From Sindora glabra (Eukaryota > Streptophyta > Magnoliopsida > Fabales > Fabaceae), in the NCBI GenBank assembly GCA_020226215.1, contig CM035236.1, positions 377,001 through 441,000 of the forward strand: 64,000 bases of DNA. Reading direction: 5' to 3'. The position numbers and the translations under genes were made by a program. The notes under the pieces are model-generated. The model made no database searches, was not told the origin of the DNA, and saw nothing but the letters and a program-made list of their open reading frames with translations. Below are positions 35,937 to 48,393 of the stretch, in pieces. The stretch's first letter is position 1. Each line of letters starts with the position of its first letter.

Positions 35937-37460
35937 TCAGACATGAGTAACCCTAACCTTTTCTCCTTTATCATGATTAGATAATGGATTTGTATAGACA
36001 TTGGGCCTATTTCTATCTTGAATGTTAATCACCTGGGCATTGAGTAATGACATAACTAAACCTTTAAAAGCACACCAATCTTTAATCAAATGTCTAGCCA
36101 TGCCTATATAGTACTTACATGTACAATTTGGGTTGTACAAATGGGCATATAGAGGTTCCAAAGGTTTTGCTAGATAAGGTGAAGTGAGATGAGCTTGGTG
36201 AAGTTACTTGTAAAGTTCTACATTGAATGTTCCCAAGTCTAGAAAAGGTTTATTTATTTTAATGAGTTAATTTTGATATTGGTAGTATTTAGTTTTTAGG
36301 GTAATGTTTGAGTAACTAGGTAATTTTGTTAAAAAGTATGTAGGTAAGAGCATTAATTGAATATATAGAGCCCTTAGTATTTTTAATGATTTTAGCAAAG
36401 TCATTAAATGGATAGCCACCATTAATTGGATATATAGAGCCCTTAGTGTTTTTAAAAAGTAAAAGCATATTCCATGTCCAATTAGTAGAGCTTTTATTTG
36501 AGCAACTTTTATCTTTTACCTTTGTGCATATTACCTAAAAGACTTTTTTATCTTTCTTATGCATTTCATATAATTCTTCTGTTATAGGTGTCATTTCTAA
36601 ATTAAAATCATAATGGGCAAGAAATGCATCATACAAATCTTATGAACATTGAATCTTAAAGTGATCAAGTTAGAGATACCATTGTAATGCAGGACCAATA
36701 AAACTTTTATAGAATAATTGCATGAAAAATTTCTCATCATCAACCCAAACACCTATTTAGACATATTATACAGTCAAGTGATAAATAGGATCCTTTGTTT
36801 CACTAACTGAAATCAAGAATCTTAAAGTCCTTTAAAAGTGTCACTCTAGTAGATTCACATAAGTTTTTTTTATTAGTAAGCCTATATGATTTCGAGCCTA
36901 ACACAGTATGCAATTTCTCTTCCAAAGAAGCTTGTCTCTTTTCTATGAGTTCCATCCTTTGGCTATTTTTATGTTTTTCCTCATCATGGCCCTTTACTAT
37001 AGTAGCTTTTAGTGGTTAGTCTATGGGAATGAATGGAAAGGTGTGTCAAAAGTATGCATAATATATTGGATTAGGTATGATGGGTGTTTCAAGAAATATC
37101 ACAGGATTAATGGATGATTGTTATGGAGTTAAGATAAGGGATTGGCCATTACTTATGCAAGTAATGGTACTCACAAAAAGGTTAGTGATAGTTAGGATGG
37201 CAATAAGCTAAGAGATAGGTGAAGAATGAATACCTTTAGTGATGATGGATTCTAAGGGTTTTGTTTTTAGTCACTTGGAAGGTTTTGGAAACCATTTTCT
37301 CTTTCTCAGTTATCATTTCAAATACAAGTTTTCATAGTTTCAACTACTTGAGTCTTAATCATTCTTGCAATATTGATTTTTTAGTCTTGATCTTGTGTTT
37401 GATTAGGATTATTTATGATTATGACCCTTGATTTAGACCTTTTTAAGTAGAATCTCTTTA
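35937..37460 (-). pseudogene. Decayed Ogre/Tat-like gag of element C
   Basis: The best-preserved part is the minus-strand frame 36161 to 35937. It reads YNPNCTCKYYIGMARHLIKD, then WCAFKGLVMSLLNAQVI and RPNVYTNPLSNHD. This follows the order of the Tat/Ogre gag zinc finger and the NPLPxH block after it, with the usual spaced Cys-His positions partly changed (a His to Tyr at YY). Upstream sequence to about 37460 gives only broken fragments. The function would be particle assembly and RNA binding; here it is non-functional. Confidence 0.55.
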
Positions 37461-38405
37461 GAAGACAAATTCAATTGAATAATGCCTTTTTTGAATGAGC
37501 AATCTTTTCAAAATTTTTGGATGAAGAAAGAAAATTTTTGTTTTAACAAGGAATCCCTTAAAAAGAAATTTATCCTAATATATTTTATGATGAAAGAAAA
37601 AAAGAAAAAAACCTGTAAAAAATTTCTCATTGAAAGCTTATGGTGCTTCAACAATACAATATCATTAACATTGAAAGAAGAATTTTTTTTATTTATATGA
37701 AAATGATTATGAAAATGTGTCATGAATCACCATAAATGAAATTTAAGAGACCATGGTAAAAATAAAATCTAGTTATGAAAATCTTAAAATAAAAAATAAA
37801 TGAACCAAAAACCAATGAAAGTATGCTCTCATGTGTCATATGTTGAGTGGAAATTAAAATGAATATTCCTCTATGACCTAAAATTAAAATGCCTTAGGAT
37901 TATGGATTACTATCTCACATGGCTTATTTCTCTCCCTAAAAGGTTAGTCACTACTTTACTATTAGTGCATTAGTTTTCAAGGTGACTCTATATCCCATGG
38001 TAAAATAAATTGCTCCTTATATTAAAGATATAGAAATGCCACCCCACAGCCATGAATGCATAGAAGAATAAACACTTTTTCATACAATCATAAAATAAAG
38101 GATAGTTTGAGGTAGAGCCTTTATGAAAATCAATTGAGGATATGCTTCCTTAACACCTTATTACGTGACTCTACTGACCTATGACTTCACTTAAACCTAA
38201 GTGTAGGGCCCAAAAATATAAGAGGTGAAGTGTAATAATTCCTCACATACAAATAACATGAAAAAAGTATAATAAATAAATAAATAAAATTTAATAAATG
38301 AAAATATTTACATATAACAAAATATTACAACAAAAGGGATTAATAAAATATAATAGGCCATCAAGTATTATAAAATTAATATCATTGGATTAGACTCTCT
38401 AACTA
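37461..38405 (-). other. 5' untranslated region of element C
   Basis: Noncoding leader between gag and the primer-binding site. The two opposite frames at 37482-37723 overlap in low-complexity sequence and are not supported as genes. Confidence 0.4.
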
Positions 38406-38426
38406 TCCCCTAATATAGGCATTAAA
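38406..38426 (-). other. Possible primer-binding site of element C, tRNA-Arg type
   Basis: The plus strand reads TCCCCTAATATAGGCATTAAA. The inverse of the Ogre-type site is TCCCCAGCAGAGTCGCCAAA. Allowing one inserted base, five of the seven differences in the last 15 positions are C-to-T or G-to-A. This is suggestive, not certain. Confidence 0.4.
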
Positions 38427-38427
38427 C

Positions 38428-41400
38428 TATCATAACATGCTTAGAGGACACCGAGATACAAATGACAACTATTTTTATTAATTTAAAATAAAAAATAAGA
38501 ATTACCATTAATTTTTTAAAGGAAAATTTTAAAACAAAAATATGAATAAGGAGTATCTTTAGGATAAAGAGATGGTTCAAGAGTCTAATTATGCATGAAG
38601 AAGATACTAAGTACCCCATAATATTTATTCAAAAAATAATTACCATGAAATTAATTATATAACAAATTGTGGCTAAAATACACATTATTAATCCCTTAAA
38701 AACAATCATAATTATTTAAAAAATTGAAAAATAATTAAATATATTATTTTAAATATTTTAATGTCATTCACTTGTTACTTTATCAAAAGTAGAGAGAAAA
38801 GTAAGCTCACTAAGTGGTCAAAGCCATTGATGCAAGACATGAGAGATTAGACTAGAGAAATTAAGAAAGTTAAAAAAAAAAGGAAACTAAAAAATTTAAA
38901 TTGATAAAAAATAAATTATTTATAAAAGATGGACTATGCATCTTCAAGAGAAGGATCAAAGTCTATGTGGTTCATAAAAATATTTTTTATATTTATTTTA
39001 AAAAAATTAAATAAAAATAATTTTACTTTAAAAATAATATTGTATTAAAATCATGTGAAATAAATAAATTTGAAATATAATAAAAATATATATTTATATT
39101 TTTATTATATAAAAAATAAATAATATGATAATTAAAATCTATCCAAACTTCTCTCAATATTAATATAAATTTACAAACATAATAAATAGATTTAATAAAT
39201 ATCCTAAATTAAATTAAAAATGTATATAACCTTAATGCATCCTATAGTTCTTCCTGAAAATGCCAAGAATCCTAATCTTAGGGACATTATTCTTAAGCCC
39301 AATCATAATCTCTTAATTGTGCTATCCTTGAGTTTAGAGAGAGTAAGTATACCTATCTTCTATGAACTAGATACCTTACAGTCTCATCATCGGTTAAGAA
39401 GTCTGAAACCATCTAGTGATATAGTTTTATCACTAAATGCATGATAAAGAAAAGGCAATAACAATTAATACCATAAAATTTAAACAATAATTTTTCTAAA
39501 AAATTCCAATCTTTTATTCAAAATTGTGTTCCTTCATCAAGATTCATCAATGATTTTAATATGAATCATTTAAATTTCTTCGATATATATAATATTTTAA
39601 AATCATAATATATATATATATTGATCTTTCAAACACCTTTATCACTAATTACATATATCTAAAATATATTTGTACATATAAAATAAAAAAATAGAAGATG
39701 TAGTAGATACTTTACACAATCAATGATAATTAAACTATATATTTTCTTACAAATAGCCAAAATGCATCTTTTTAAAGATAAATAAAGAGAAAGGTGAACT
39801 AAATAATAATGCTCAACCTTTTCAATCCAAAAGACTACTTATTATGATCTTCTATAGATGATAATGATATTATGTAAAACCTTTGAAATCATTGGAATTT
39901 TTTTTATGTCATTGCAAAAGAATCTGCAAATTTAAACTATGCACTGTGTAGTTACCCAACTTTTGTGACTTTTTCCTTTTCTATATAATATTAGTTCCTT
40001 TTTCTCTTTGTGATTTTTAAACTATCTTTTCTCCCTCTCTCTCTATCTCTCTCTCTCTAATTTTCTTTTACTATTTACTATTATTTTCTTTTATCTCAGG
40101 TATAATCCCTATTTCTAATTAGGAAAGTAATAAAATACTCTCCATAATGTCTTATCTAATTATTCATTCAAAATTAAGTGATTACTAAATAAATATTTTT
40201 ATTATTATGAATAGAGATTATAATTATTATCTTTTACAATTTTTTTTAATATTCATAATGAGAAAAGATGAATATCCTATCTCTAATATGTTATTATAAT
40301 TATCACATATTAAAATCAAAATATAGATTTTATTTTCGTTGAGAAGAGATAAATATCCTTTCCTTGATATTAACTACCTTTATCAAATTTAATTTCTCTT
40401 TTAAATTAATAAATTTAACTATAATTATCATGTCATGACCCATCTTATGATTATTGTGACTGGCGTAAAGATACTCATTTAGTGCTAGTATACTAACTGG
40501 ATATCTTTACAAATCTTTAATACTTTGATACCCTTACTAAATTATTATTGCAATAGAAGTAGACATCTAAACTCAGAAAATAAACCGCATATATTATAAG
40601 TTTAAAAGTTATATATGTTTATACCCCAAATATTATTTACACAAATATATGATTCATAAAACATTTCAAATGAAATAGACTTGAACCAAATTTGGAAAGT
40701 ATCTCATAGATGTCATAGAGAAACTGGAAAATTTCTTCACAAGTACTAATCTACTATCTTGACTCTATGATCGGTACTTGTAATTAATTTAATATAATAA
40801 AAGAGTGAGTATGAAATATACTCAATGAGTGACCATTCCTCATCTACTTAAAGGATTTTTTTTATAGGAAGGGTTAGTTTCTTATTCCACTCTAACTATC
40901 AACCGGGTGTCTTATGGAAAATTATCATTTATATATATCATTTATCTGTGTAGTTATAGAAATAGTAATGGTAAATATATAAGTCTCATTTATATATAAG
41001 TCTCATTTAATTTCCTTTTCAACAATTCTCAAAGAGTTTCAAGCAAATTTGTTTATGTATCATGGTTTGGAGCCTTTTTGTTCGTGCTCCTAAACTCATT
41101 CTAAATTTCATTATAATTTATTTTAATATTACTAATATATTATTATACAATATACAACAATCCAATTGCATAAAATACCTTCATGAATACTGTTCACTCA
41201 AAACCCAAATGAGGAATTCAAGAATAGGAAAGCACTAGGGTACATGTAAAGAAAACCCTTTTCATCAATCAAATGGTATCCAATTATTACTAGGTTTTTT
41301 CAAAATATTTCTAATACATTAAATGAAAGATAACTCGAGTGTTTTACAATTAATTTCGTGACTTTATTGGTGTATCAAAATTAAGAATTTAGATTAACAA

Positions 41401-43750
41401 TTTTCGGACTGCACTAGAGCAGTCAAAATAAAACTACCTTTTAGGCAACTAAGTCAACACCAATTACCATCAAATTTTGAAACAAGATTTCTAACATCCC
41501 AAATGACATATCCTAACAGTTTCATAATTTTTCTTGATCATTTGATGGTTCAAAAAATTTTAAACCCGAGACTACATAGGCAGGGTCTAGAATTAAGACA
41601 GCACTAGAACACTTGAAATAAAAATATTTTTTGGACAACCAAATAAATCTCAAATGCCACAAAATTTTCCTGTGAGTCCCCTAAAATATAGAAAGGCAAG
41701 AATAAGAATTTTAATAATTTTTATTGATTATTTGATAACTAAAAAAAATGAAAACCCGAGACCAACTAGACAAGGGTCTAAAACTGGGCAAGTTTTAGTA
41801 TCTCTCCTATAACTTAACTTCTCATGCATCTAAAATTTCCAAACTTACCTACAATCATTCTACCAATAAATATAACTTTAATACACTAAGAATTGTGGTT
41901 TAAAAAAAATTTTTTGACCCTAGTTATTACATATGACCGAATAAGTTATTCAGCAAAACAAAAATGATGTTGATTGCTTATTCTCAAGTTTCTACTCTAA
42001 ATCTTCCTACATAACTTTACTAAGCCCTTGTCTTCAACATTTCCAACATCATTATTTCAACAATACTCCATCATGCTATCAATTAGAAAACCTCAAAACA
42101 GAACCATACCACAACTACTAGCAAGTGAAGCACAAGAAATCATAACAATCAACACCACAACCTATTTCTTTGTAATAATCCCAAAAGTAGTGAGAGTTGT
42201 CACTCACCTTGCTTCCTTCACTTAAGCTTCCAACAATTCTCTAATACAATAAAGAAGCTTCATAAAAATGAATTAAGTTTTAGCCATTTAAGGAGAAAGA
42301 TGATCATTAAATCAAAAATATTGAAAGAAATTTTCTAATTACCTTGCAAGACTAAGAAGCAAAAAATTTAAAAATCTTTTGCAACTCTAGAATGCTTGGA
42401 CTCTTTCTTTTATTTTTCCTTTCTTGGCTCACAATTTTGTTGAGTGGAGGAGCAAAACTTTTCTACTCAAAAGGCCCATACATATATTTATATAAGCCTT
42501 AAACCTTAATTTCAAAAAAAAATTCCACAAGTGTTTTATTATTTCTTATTGATTTTGAAGAAAAAAATCATGGGACACTTGGATAGGCTGGTTGGACATC
42601 CAACAAGTAGGGGCAGTTTAGAAAATAATTACCTTATAACCAATAAAATTAATCTATACAAAATGGGCAAATAGGGTTTATTCAAAAATTAGTCCCAAAT
42701 GTTATTACTTTTTTACTTAAGTCCTTAGCTTCTTTTAGAAGCTTAGGCTCACATTTTTCTGTCTCAAAAAATTAGATTTGAACCTCCAAAAATTAGGCCA
42801 AAGCAACCCAATATCAATAAAAATTAAACACTTAAAAAGACAAAAAGAGGTTTATTACAACTCATCCATAAATTTTTTATTTTTTTATATTTTTATCCTT
42901 AATTTTTTATATATTTTTAGGCCTTTATTTCTAATCTTCCATAATCATTTTTGGGCCCTTAAAAATTAATTTAGGTCAGCCCATGAATTTTAAAATTAAT
43001 TTTCTACATTTTCAACTTATTTTCTCAATTTTTCAATTTACTGAGTTTGAAAATTCAAAAAATTTCTAAGCAAATTTTTATAAACTTATTATTAGATTTT
43101 TAATTTAGTTTTTATCTATTTTGATGCTTATTAAAATTTTCAAATATTTTTCAATTGAACTTTCTCTCAAATTACCTTTATGATTCCTCCGAAATTCACC
43201 TTTTTTTCCTATCAAACTTTTTGAATCAAAGTTCTCTAGAGAAAATTTTCTTGATGCTTCTTATCTTATTTTGAGATATCATATATCATTAACTAAATTT
43301 TCTATCTTTTTAATTAGGAAAGGATTAGAATCCTCTTTTTAATAATTTCAATATTTCTAGTAAACTAATTAAAATAAAAAAAACATAAATTAAAATACTT
43401 TGTATTATTTTTTAAATTATTTTATTTTCTTAAAATAAACAAATTTCAAAAATAAATGATAAATACGCACGAAAGCAAATATTTTTTAAAATACATATTG
43501 AAACAATATCTTAACTTATATATTTATTATTTTAAAAAAAATAAACAAAAAGATAATTGATGATAAAAAATTATATTTATATTTTAAAATTTTTTTATTT
43601 TTAAATATAATAAAAAAATAATATTATTATAAATTAAAATCTTATTTTTCATAATGTTAAAATAATGAATTTATTTTTTTAGAACTTTTGTTTTTATAGA
43701 TATTTTAAAAACATTTTTGAATATAAGCTAGATAAAATACAATGTTCACA
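38428..43750 (-). repeat. 5' LTR of element C, interrupted
   Basis: It aligns with 30653-32702 in two parts, 38428-40430 and 43284-43750; the gap is a solo LTR. It ends AATGTTCACA, matching GTATTCACA at the end of the other copy. Confidence 0.65.
40431..43283. mobile_element. Solo LTR inside the 5' LTR of element C
   Basis: It begins TGTCATGACCCATC and is flanked by exact TATCA duplications (40426-40430 and 43284-43288). The uninterrupted LTR copy at 32190-32220 shows the empty site. The last two bases are TA instead of the expected CA, a single transition. It is 2.85 kb long without coding frames, so it is most likely a solo LTR of a Ty3/gypsy element. Its start resembles that of the solo LTR at 59106. 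Confidence 0.65.
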
Positions 43751-43872
43751 AGAACCATCAATTTCATCTCCCTTCCTATTATTAACCTATCAAAGCATCC
43801 ACCTATTCAAATTCATCATTCAATTACTTATCATCATTACTTATTACCTCACCATAAAACTAGCAATTAGGA

Positions 43873-43903
<31 letters not shown>

Positions 43904-44826
43904 TCCTATTACTATTAAAATTTCAAAATTCACATTCTACATGTTCACATGGAACACTTTTTATATTGTTACCCTTTACATGAATCTAATCAACACCTTT
44001 ATGAAGCAATTAATTTTTTTTTATCTTTGTTACCCTCTAACTTATAAAGTAACTAAAAACTTATTCTCTTATGTAGTAAAGGAAAATATTTTTTGTTGAA
44101 AAATAACATTATACATACCAATTTTATCTTTAAGTTAAGCTTACAATGATCATTTTATTATTAAAATGTTATAAAAAATTATTAGTAACAAATAAAAAAT
44201 TAAGTGTATTTTATATTAAAATAACATCTAAAGAAGAATATTTGAAATTTTCTTTTCTATCTTCATCATTTCTTCATAAAATTAATAATAATCATTTGAA
44301 TTTATCTAAAATTAATATACATATTTGTCCATCCTGACAATTGTTCAAAGATTTTCTTAATATAATTTTTTAATATATTCATGGGAATCAAAAGAGAGAA
44401 ATGAATGAGAGAATGGTGGAGTGACAAAAGAATGGATGATGGATAGAGAGCTAGCAAATAAAAGATAAGAGAAAAAAGAAAAAAATGAGAGTAAGAGAAA
44501 AAGAGAGAGGAGGAAGATAACATGGGAAAAAATAGAAGAGTAAGAGCAAAACGATTGATAAAAAGAGAAAGATAGGAGAAAGGGCAAATGAAAGCTAAGG
44601 AAGGGAAGTAAAAAGAGGAAGAGAGAAGGATAGGAAAGAGGAAGGAGAAAAGGAATAAAAATAAAAAGGAAAAGCGAGATTATATAATGTAAAATAATTT
44701 AGCAAATTAATTTCTTTTTAATAAAAAGGAATTTACTTGCTCTCAAATACACTATCATTTTTTTGTTCACTAACTTTCCTATTGCCACCAAATATAGGAA
44801 AGTTAAAAAATAATTCCTAGAACAGT
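43751..44826. other. AT-rich spacer with simple repeats
   Basis: It contains an (AT)n run at about 43876-43903 and a purine-rich tract (mostly A and G) at about 44385-44690 that makes spurious Ser/Phe-rich frames on the minus strand (44302-44587). No gene is recognised. Confidence 0.5.
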
Positions 44827-45187
44827 GAGGTATATTTGGATATATTTTTATTTTTATATTTTTAAAATTTATTCTTAAAAGTATTTTAAATTACTTTTTA
44901 GTTTTCAAAACCTATTCTTGAATTTAATGAAAACAAAGAATAAATGACATTTGGTGAAACGAATAAGAAAAATTTACATTTAATTACAAAATTTTCATTA
45001 AGAACAAAAAGACAAGTTAAGAAAACATTTAAAAGTTATTTTTGTTTATTTGTTTTTAAGTTATATATTTAAAGTTATAATTTTCAAAAATAGATTTTGA
45101 AAACAATTTATCAAATAAGAACTTCTATTTTTAGAAATAATAAAATAGAAAATTATTTTTAAAAATAATAAACAAACAGACTCATAT
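44827..45187. mobile_element. Possible MITE, GAG-TTTG-ended
   Basis: The left end reads GAGGTATATTTGGATAT and the inverted right end GAGTCTGTTTGTTTATT. The interior is rich in 'tttttaaaaat' and 'aaaacaaag', typical of small plant inverted-repeat elements. The inverted repeat is weak and no target duplication was found. A similar block is at 56093-56503. Confidence 0.35.
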
Positions 45188-45216
45188 TTTCTCCTAAAAA
45201 TAAATAGAGCCTATAT

Positions 45217-47673
45217 TACTACAAAAATGTAAATGGATATTGCCATATAAACATGAGTCAAACTTAACATTGATGTCTATACTAACATAATGGCATTTTT
45301 GAAAATCTATGAAAATTTAAGATGATAGTTCAAACATAAAATTAATGCCTTTGTTGAAGTTTGACTTTTAGATATCGACTGATTCATGAATTGATATCTA
45401 AATGCATGTCAATCATTAAGTTGCATAGTGTATAAGAAGACTTAGCGTGCCAGATATTTTTAAAACATCAGTATGTTAATCCATCCAAAGTTAGATGTTA
45501 GTTTTTTTAAAAATGACTGACATTTTCATGTCATCTTTGTCAATTGGTATGTGATGGTTGTCAGAATTGGTTTCGATTGTTGTTGTTCTATTATTACTAT
45601 TGATTTACATAAATGACTAATATATGAAAACTGATAAAAAGATTAAGCCATAGAAAAAAACATTGATTATTTGCAAAAAAATCAAAACTTAAGTAATATA
45701 ATAGACAACTTTTAAGACAAAGTCAATATGGAATTACATAACATACCATATCAGTTATTTACTAACAAAGTCAATGTTAAAGTTTTTGAGTCAGATGATA
45801 TCATTTATATTTAGACATTGGTTGTCCAAATTAGAACTGATGTCTAAGTTTTGCCAGGTTTTACCTAGAAATTTAAAATTTTTAAAATAAATAGAATTAG
45901 TTATTTAAAAGTTAGTTTTTTTGTACAAAACTAACATTTAAACTAAAAGGACATCACCTTGACACTAAATTTACAAAACCATTAGATGGAGTTAAAAATG
46001 AAAGACTAAAATGAGATAGGGCTAATTATGAATTTCATCCCAAAACTCTTTTAATCTTAATATCTCTATAGAAAGTAAGTTCATTGCATGAATTTTTCAT
46101 CACCTAGTCTCATCCAATTCTACTTTTCCATAGTGCACATCTTCATATTTTCCTTGTGGTGTTCCTTAGATTATGTGCTTCTGCTTGCATAATCTTTAAC
46201 TTAAGGTAATTTGAGTTGAATTTATGTTTTATTACTCATACCTTACTAATGCTTCATTGGCCTATGAAAATATGGCATATAAATGTAAAGGTTTATTTGC
46301 ATTTTGTATTTGTGCTTACAAAAAATTGTTAGATCCTATTTTCATAATCATTTATATTATTATGACATAGCTATTAAAAATTTTATAGTACTCCAGAGAT
46401 GACAAATTGCATTATGTAGATAAGAAATTTAGTTTTTTCAAGTGCTGATAATAAATTGATACTCTTTATGATTGATGCACTTATCAAATTATGATATACT
46501 TATCCATTTTTTTCTTGTAGCGGGTTTAAACAAGTGTTATGTCTATCCATATGCCAAAAATCAACATTGCATTTCTCTTCCTTGGCCTTGGGAGGTATTA
46601 TTTACTACTTATTTATAAATCCACTATCTTTACACTTTGGTTCATACAATTTATCATATAAGATTGTTGAAATTAGGATTGTGTAAGGTTATAGGAGATG
46701 TTGATTTTTGTTTGAATTTAGATGTTTTGTAAGGTTATAAAAGGGATACAAAGGTATGTAAGAAGGAATAGGGTTTAGAAAGGTAGCTACATCATACCAT
46801 ATTGCTTATTTGATGAAACTCACTAGGGATGGCAAAAAAGGAATCTTAGGATTTGCCTTGTGGGGTGAGAATTTGGTGTAAATTTTTGCCCTTAAGGCAA
46901 GGTACAAGGCAAGTTTTTGACTTAGAGTAATTGTGCAGAGTAAGGTAATATTGTCCCACAATGCCTTAATTTACCCTAAAATTAAAAATTATTTTTTATC
47001 CTTTATATTATACTTGAAAATATATATTATTATAAACTTATTTTTAAATAATTTGATAATTAAAAAATATTTATATTAATTATTTTCTTTTAATTAATAT
47101 TTTTCTTAATTATTTTCTTTTGAACTTAAGATTAATTAAATAAATTATGTATAATTTTAGATTAATATTATTATATTATATTAAATATTAAATATTAATT
47201 ATGTGTACATTTAAAATTTATAAATTTTAAGCTTTTTTTAATTTTTTAAAATTTTTAAAATTTTTCCATGAATTACCAATGCCCTAAGACGAGGCACCAA
47301 CTTGCCCCTTGATTGGGGATAGGATAAGAATAGGGCATATTATCACAGCTATAAGTTAAGGCAGAATTACCATCCTTAAAACTGACATAGTATATATAAG
47401 ATATTACATGTTAGGCATTAAACAAAATCGATGTCTAATGTTATTTTCTATGATAATTCATAATTGATAATTAACGTCTTATCTTAATAAGTTATATTTC
47501 TCCTAAAGATAAGAGACTTTTTTTAACATAAGAACCAACATTATTATAAGTTTTTCACATCGGTTATAGAACTAACCTAAAAAGCCTAATATATGCATCA
47601 TCCATATAGACACTAGCTATTGATTGATTTGATTTTTGTGAAATACCTAATGTGTATTTATATTTTTGTAGTC
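45217..47673. mobile_element. CACTA-type non-autonomous DNA transposon
   Basis: The left end TACTACAAAAATGTAAAT and the inverted right end GACTACAAAAATATAAAT share ACTACAAAAATRTAAAT with one mismatch in 17, as in CACTA (En/Spm) ends whose first C has changed. Repeated subterminal motifs such as 'aacattgatgtct', 'gaactgatgtcta' and 'aaaatcgatgtcta' occur near both ends, another trait of this class. No transposase frame is present. The 3-bp flanks (TAT and ACA) do not match. It carries a nested hAT-type MITE. Confidence 0.6.
46824..47378. mobile_element. hAT-type MITE nested in the CACTA-type element
   Basis: The ends are TAGGGATGGCAA and, inverted, TAAGGATGGTAA. The flanks are AAACTCAC (46816-46823) and AAACTGAC (47379-47386), an 8-bp target duplication with one mismatch, as hAT elements make. 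It is 555 bp long with no coding frame. Confidence 0.8.
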
Positions 47674-47912
47674 ACACTAAGTTAGAAACCAACAAATAAT
47701 ACCCTACATTAATCATGCTATAAGCAACTTGGTTGCCTTCTTTAAAGGCATGTTAGTATTTATGAACTAATAAGTATTCCTATTTTTATAAGTTATCACT
47801 TTTAATTTATTAGAAGACAATAATAAATGACCATTTTTTTATTTACTTTGCTTAGTGAATCATTAATACATAACTTTAACCTTATACCACTAAAATTTTT
47901 ATATCATGGCCA

Positions 47913-47917
<5 letters not shown>

Positions 47918-47989
<72 letters not shown>
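47918..47989. repeat. (TA)n microsatellite
   Basis: An AT dinucleotide run of about 70 bp. The Tyr-Ile-rich frame 47827-48033 merely translates it. Confidence 0.95.
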
Positions 47990-47991
<2 letters not shown>

Positions 47992-48254
47992 ATAATCCTA
48001 AAGTTTAAAATGTTAAGAGGGCACAATTTTTAAAGATTTTGAAATTCTTATGAACGACCAAATGTTGGCCCTTAGTCCTTACTAAAATTTAGTGTCATCT
48101 ACCTATAACTTATTAGGCAAAGTCATGTGATCAATGTAGAGTAAATGAAAAAATTTGTTCTTAAAAAATAAGTATTGCCATATATTTCTTCCAAAAGTTT
48201 ATTCTAGATCAAATAAATATATAAGCCTTTAATTCATATATCAAATAGGTTTTT

Positions 48255-48389
48255 AAAAGATAGATGTTACATTAGTTCTTTTGAAATTGTAGTCACTTAA
48301 TGTAAAACAAACTTTCAAAAGAAATTTGATGTAAATTTTATTTTTCAATGACTAAGTTGGTGGATTACTTATCAAATATATCTAGTCAT
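48255..48389 (+). repeat. Direct repeat X, left copy
   Basis: A block of about 135 bp ending in TTATCAAATATATCTAGTCAT is repeated at 51330-51460. The left copy stops 4 bases before the LTR of element D; the right copy follows the interior of D. Confidence 0.8.
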
Positions 48390-48393
48390 TAAT

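Larger units (their letters stand above)
30653..43750 (-). mobile_element. Element C: Ogre/Tat-like Ty3/gypsy element, largely deleted
   Basis: Two related repeats (30653-32702 and 38428-43750, the second containing a solo LTR) flank an interior. Its minus strand holds a Tat/Ogre-type gag zinc-finger remnant (35937-36161), a decayed tRNA-Arg-type primer-binding site by the right LTR (38406-38426) and a purine tract by the left LTR. A 42-bp minisatellite sits next to the 3' LTR, a known habit of Tat-lineage 3' untranslated regions. pol is missing. I found no convincing target duplication. The element class is an inference from these combined features. Confidence 0.6.

Noticed and set aside
44302..44587. 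Overlapping Ser/Phe-rich frames on the minus strand
   Set aside because: They translate a purine-rich low-complexity tract in two frames; no ordinary amino-acid composition or motif.
47827..48033. 68-residue frame with a Tyr-Ile repeat
   Set aside because: Direct translation of a (TA)n microsatellite.
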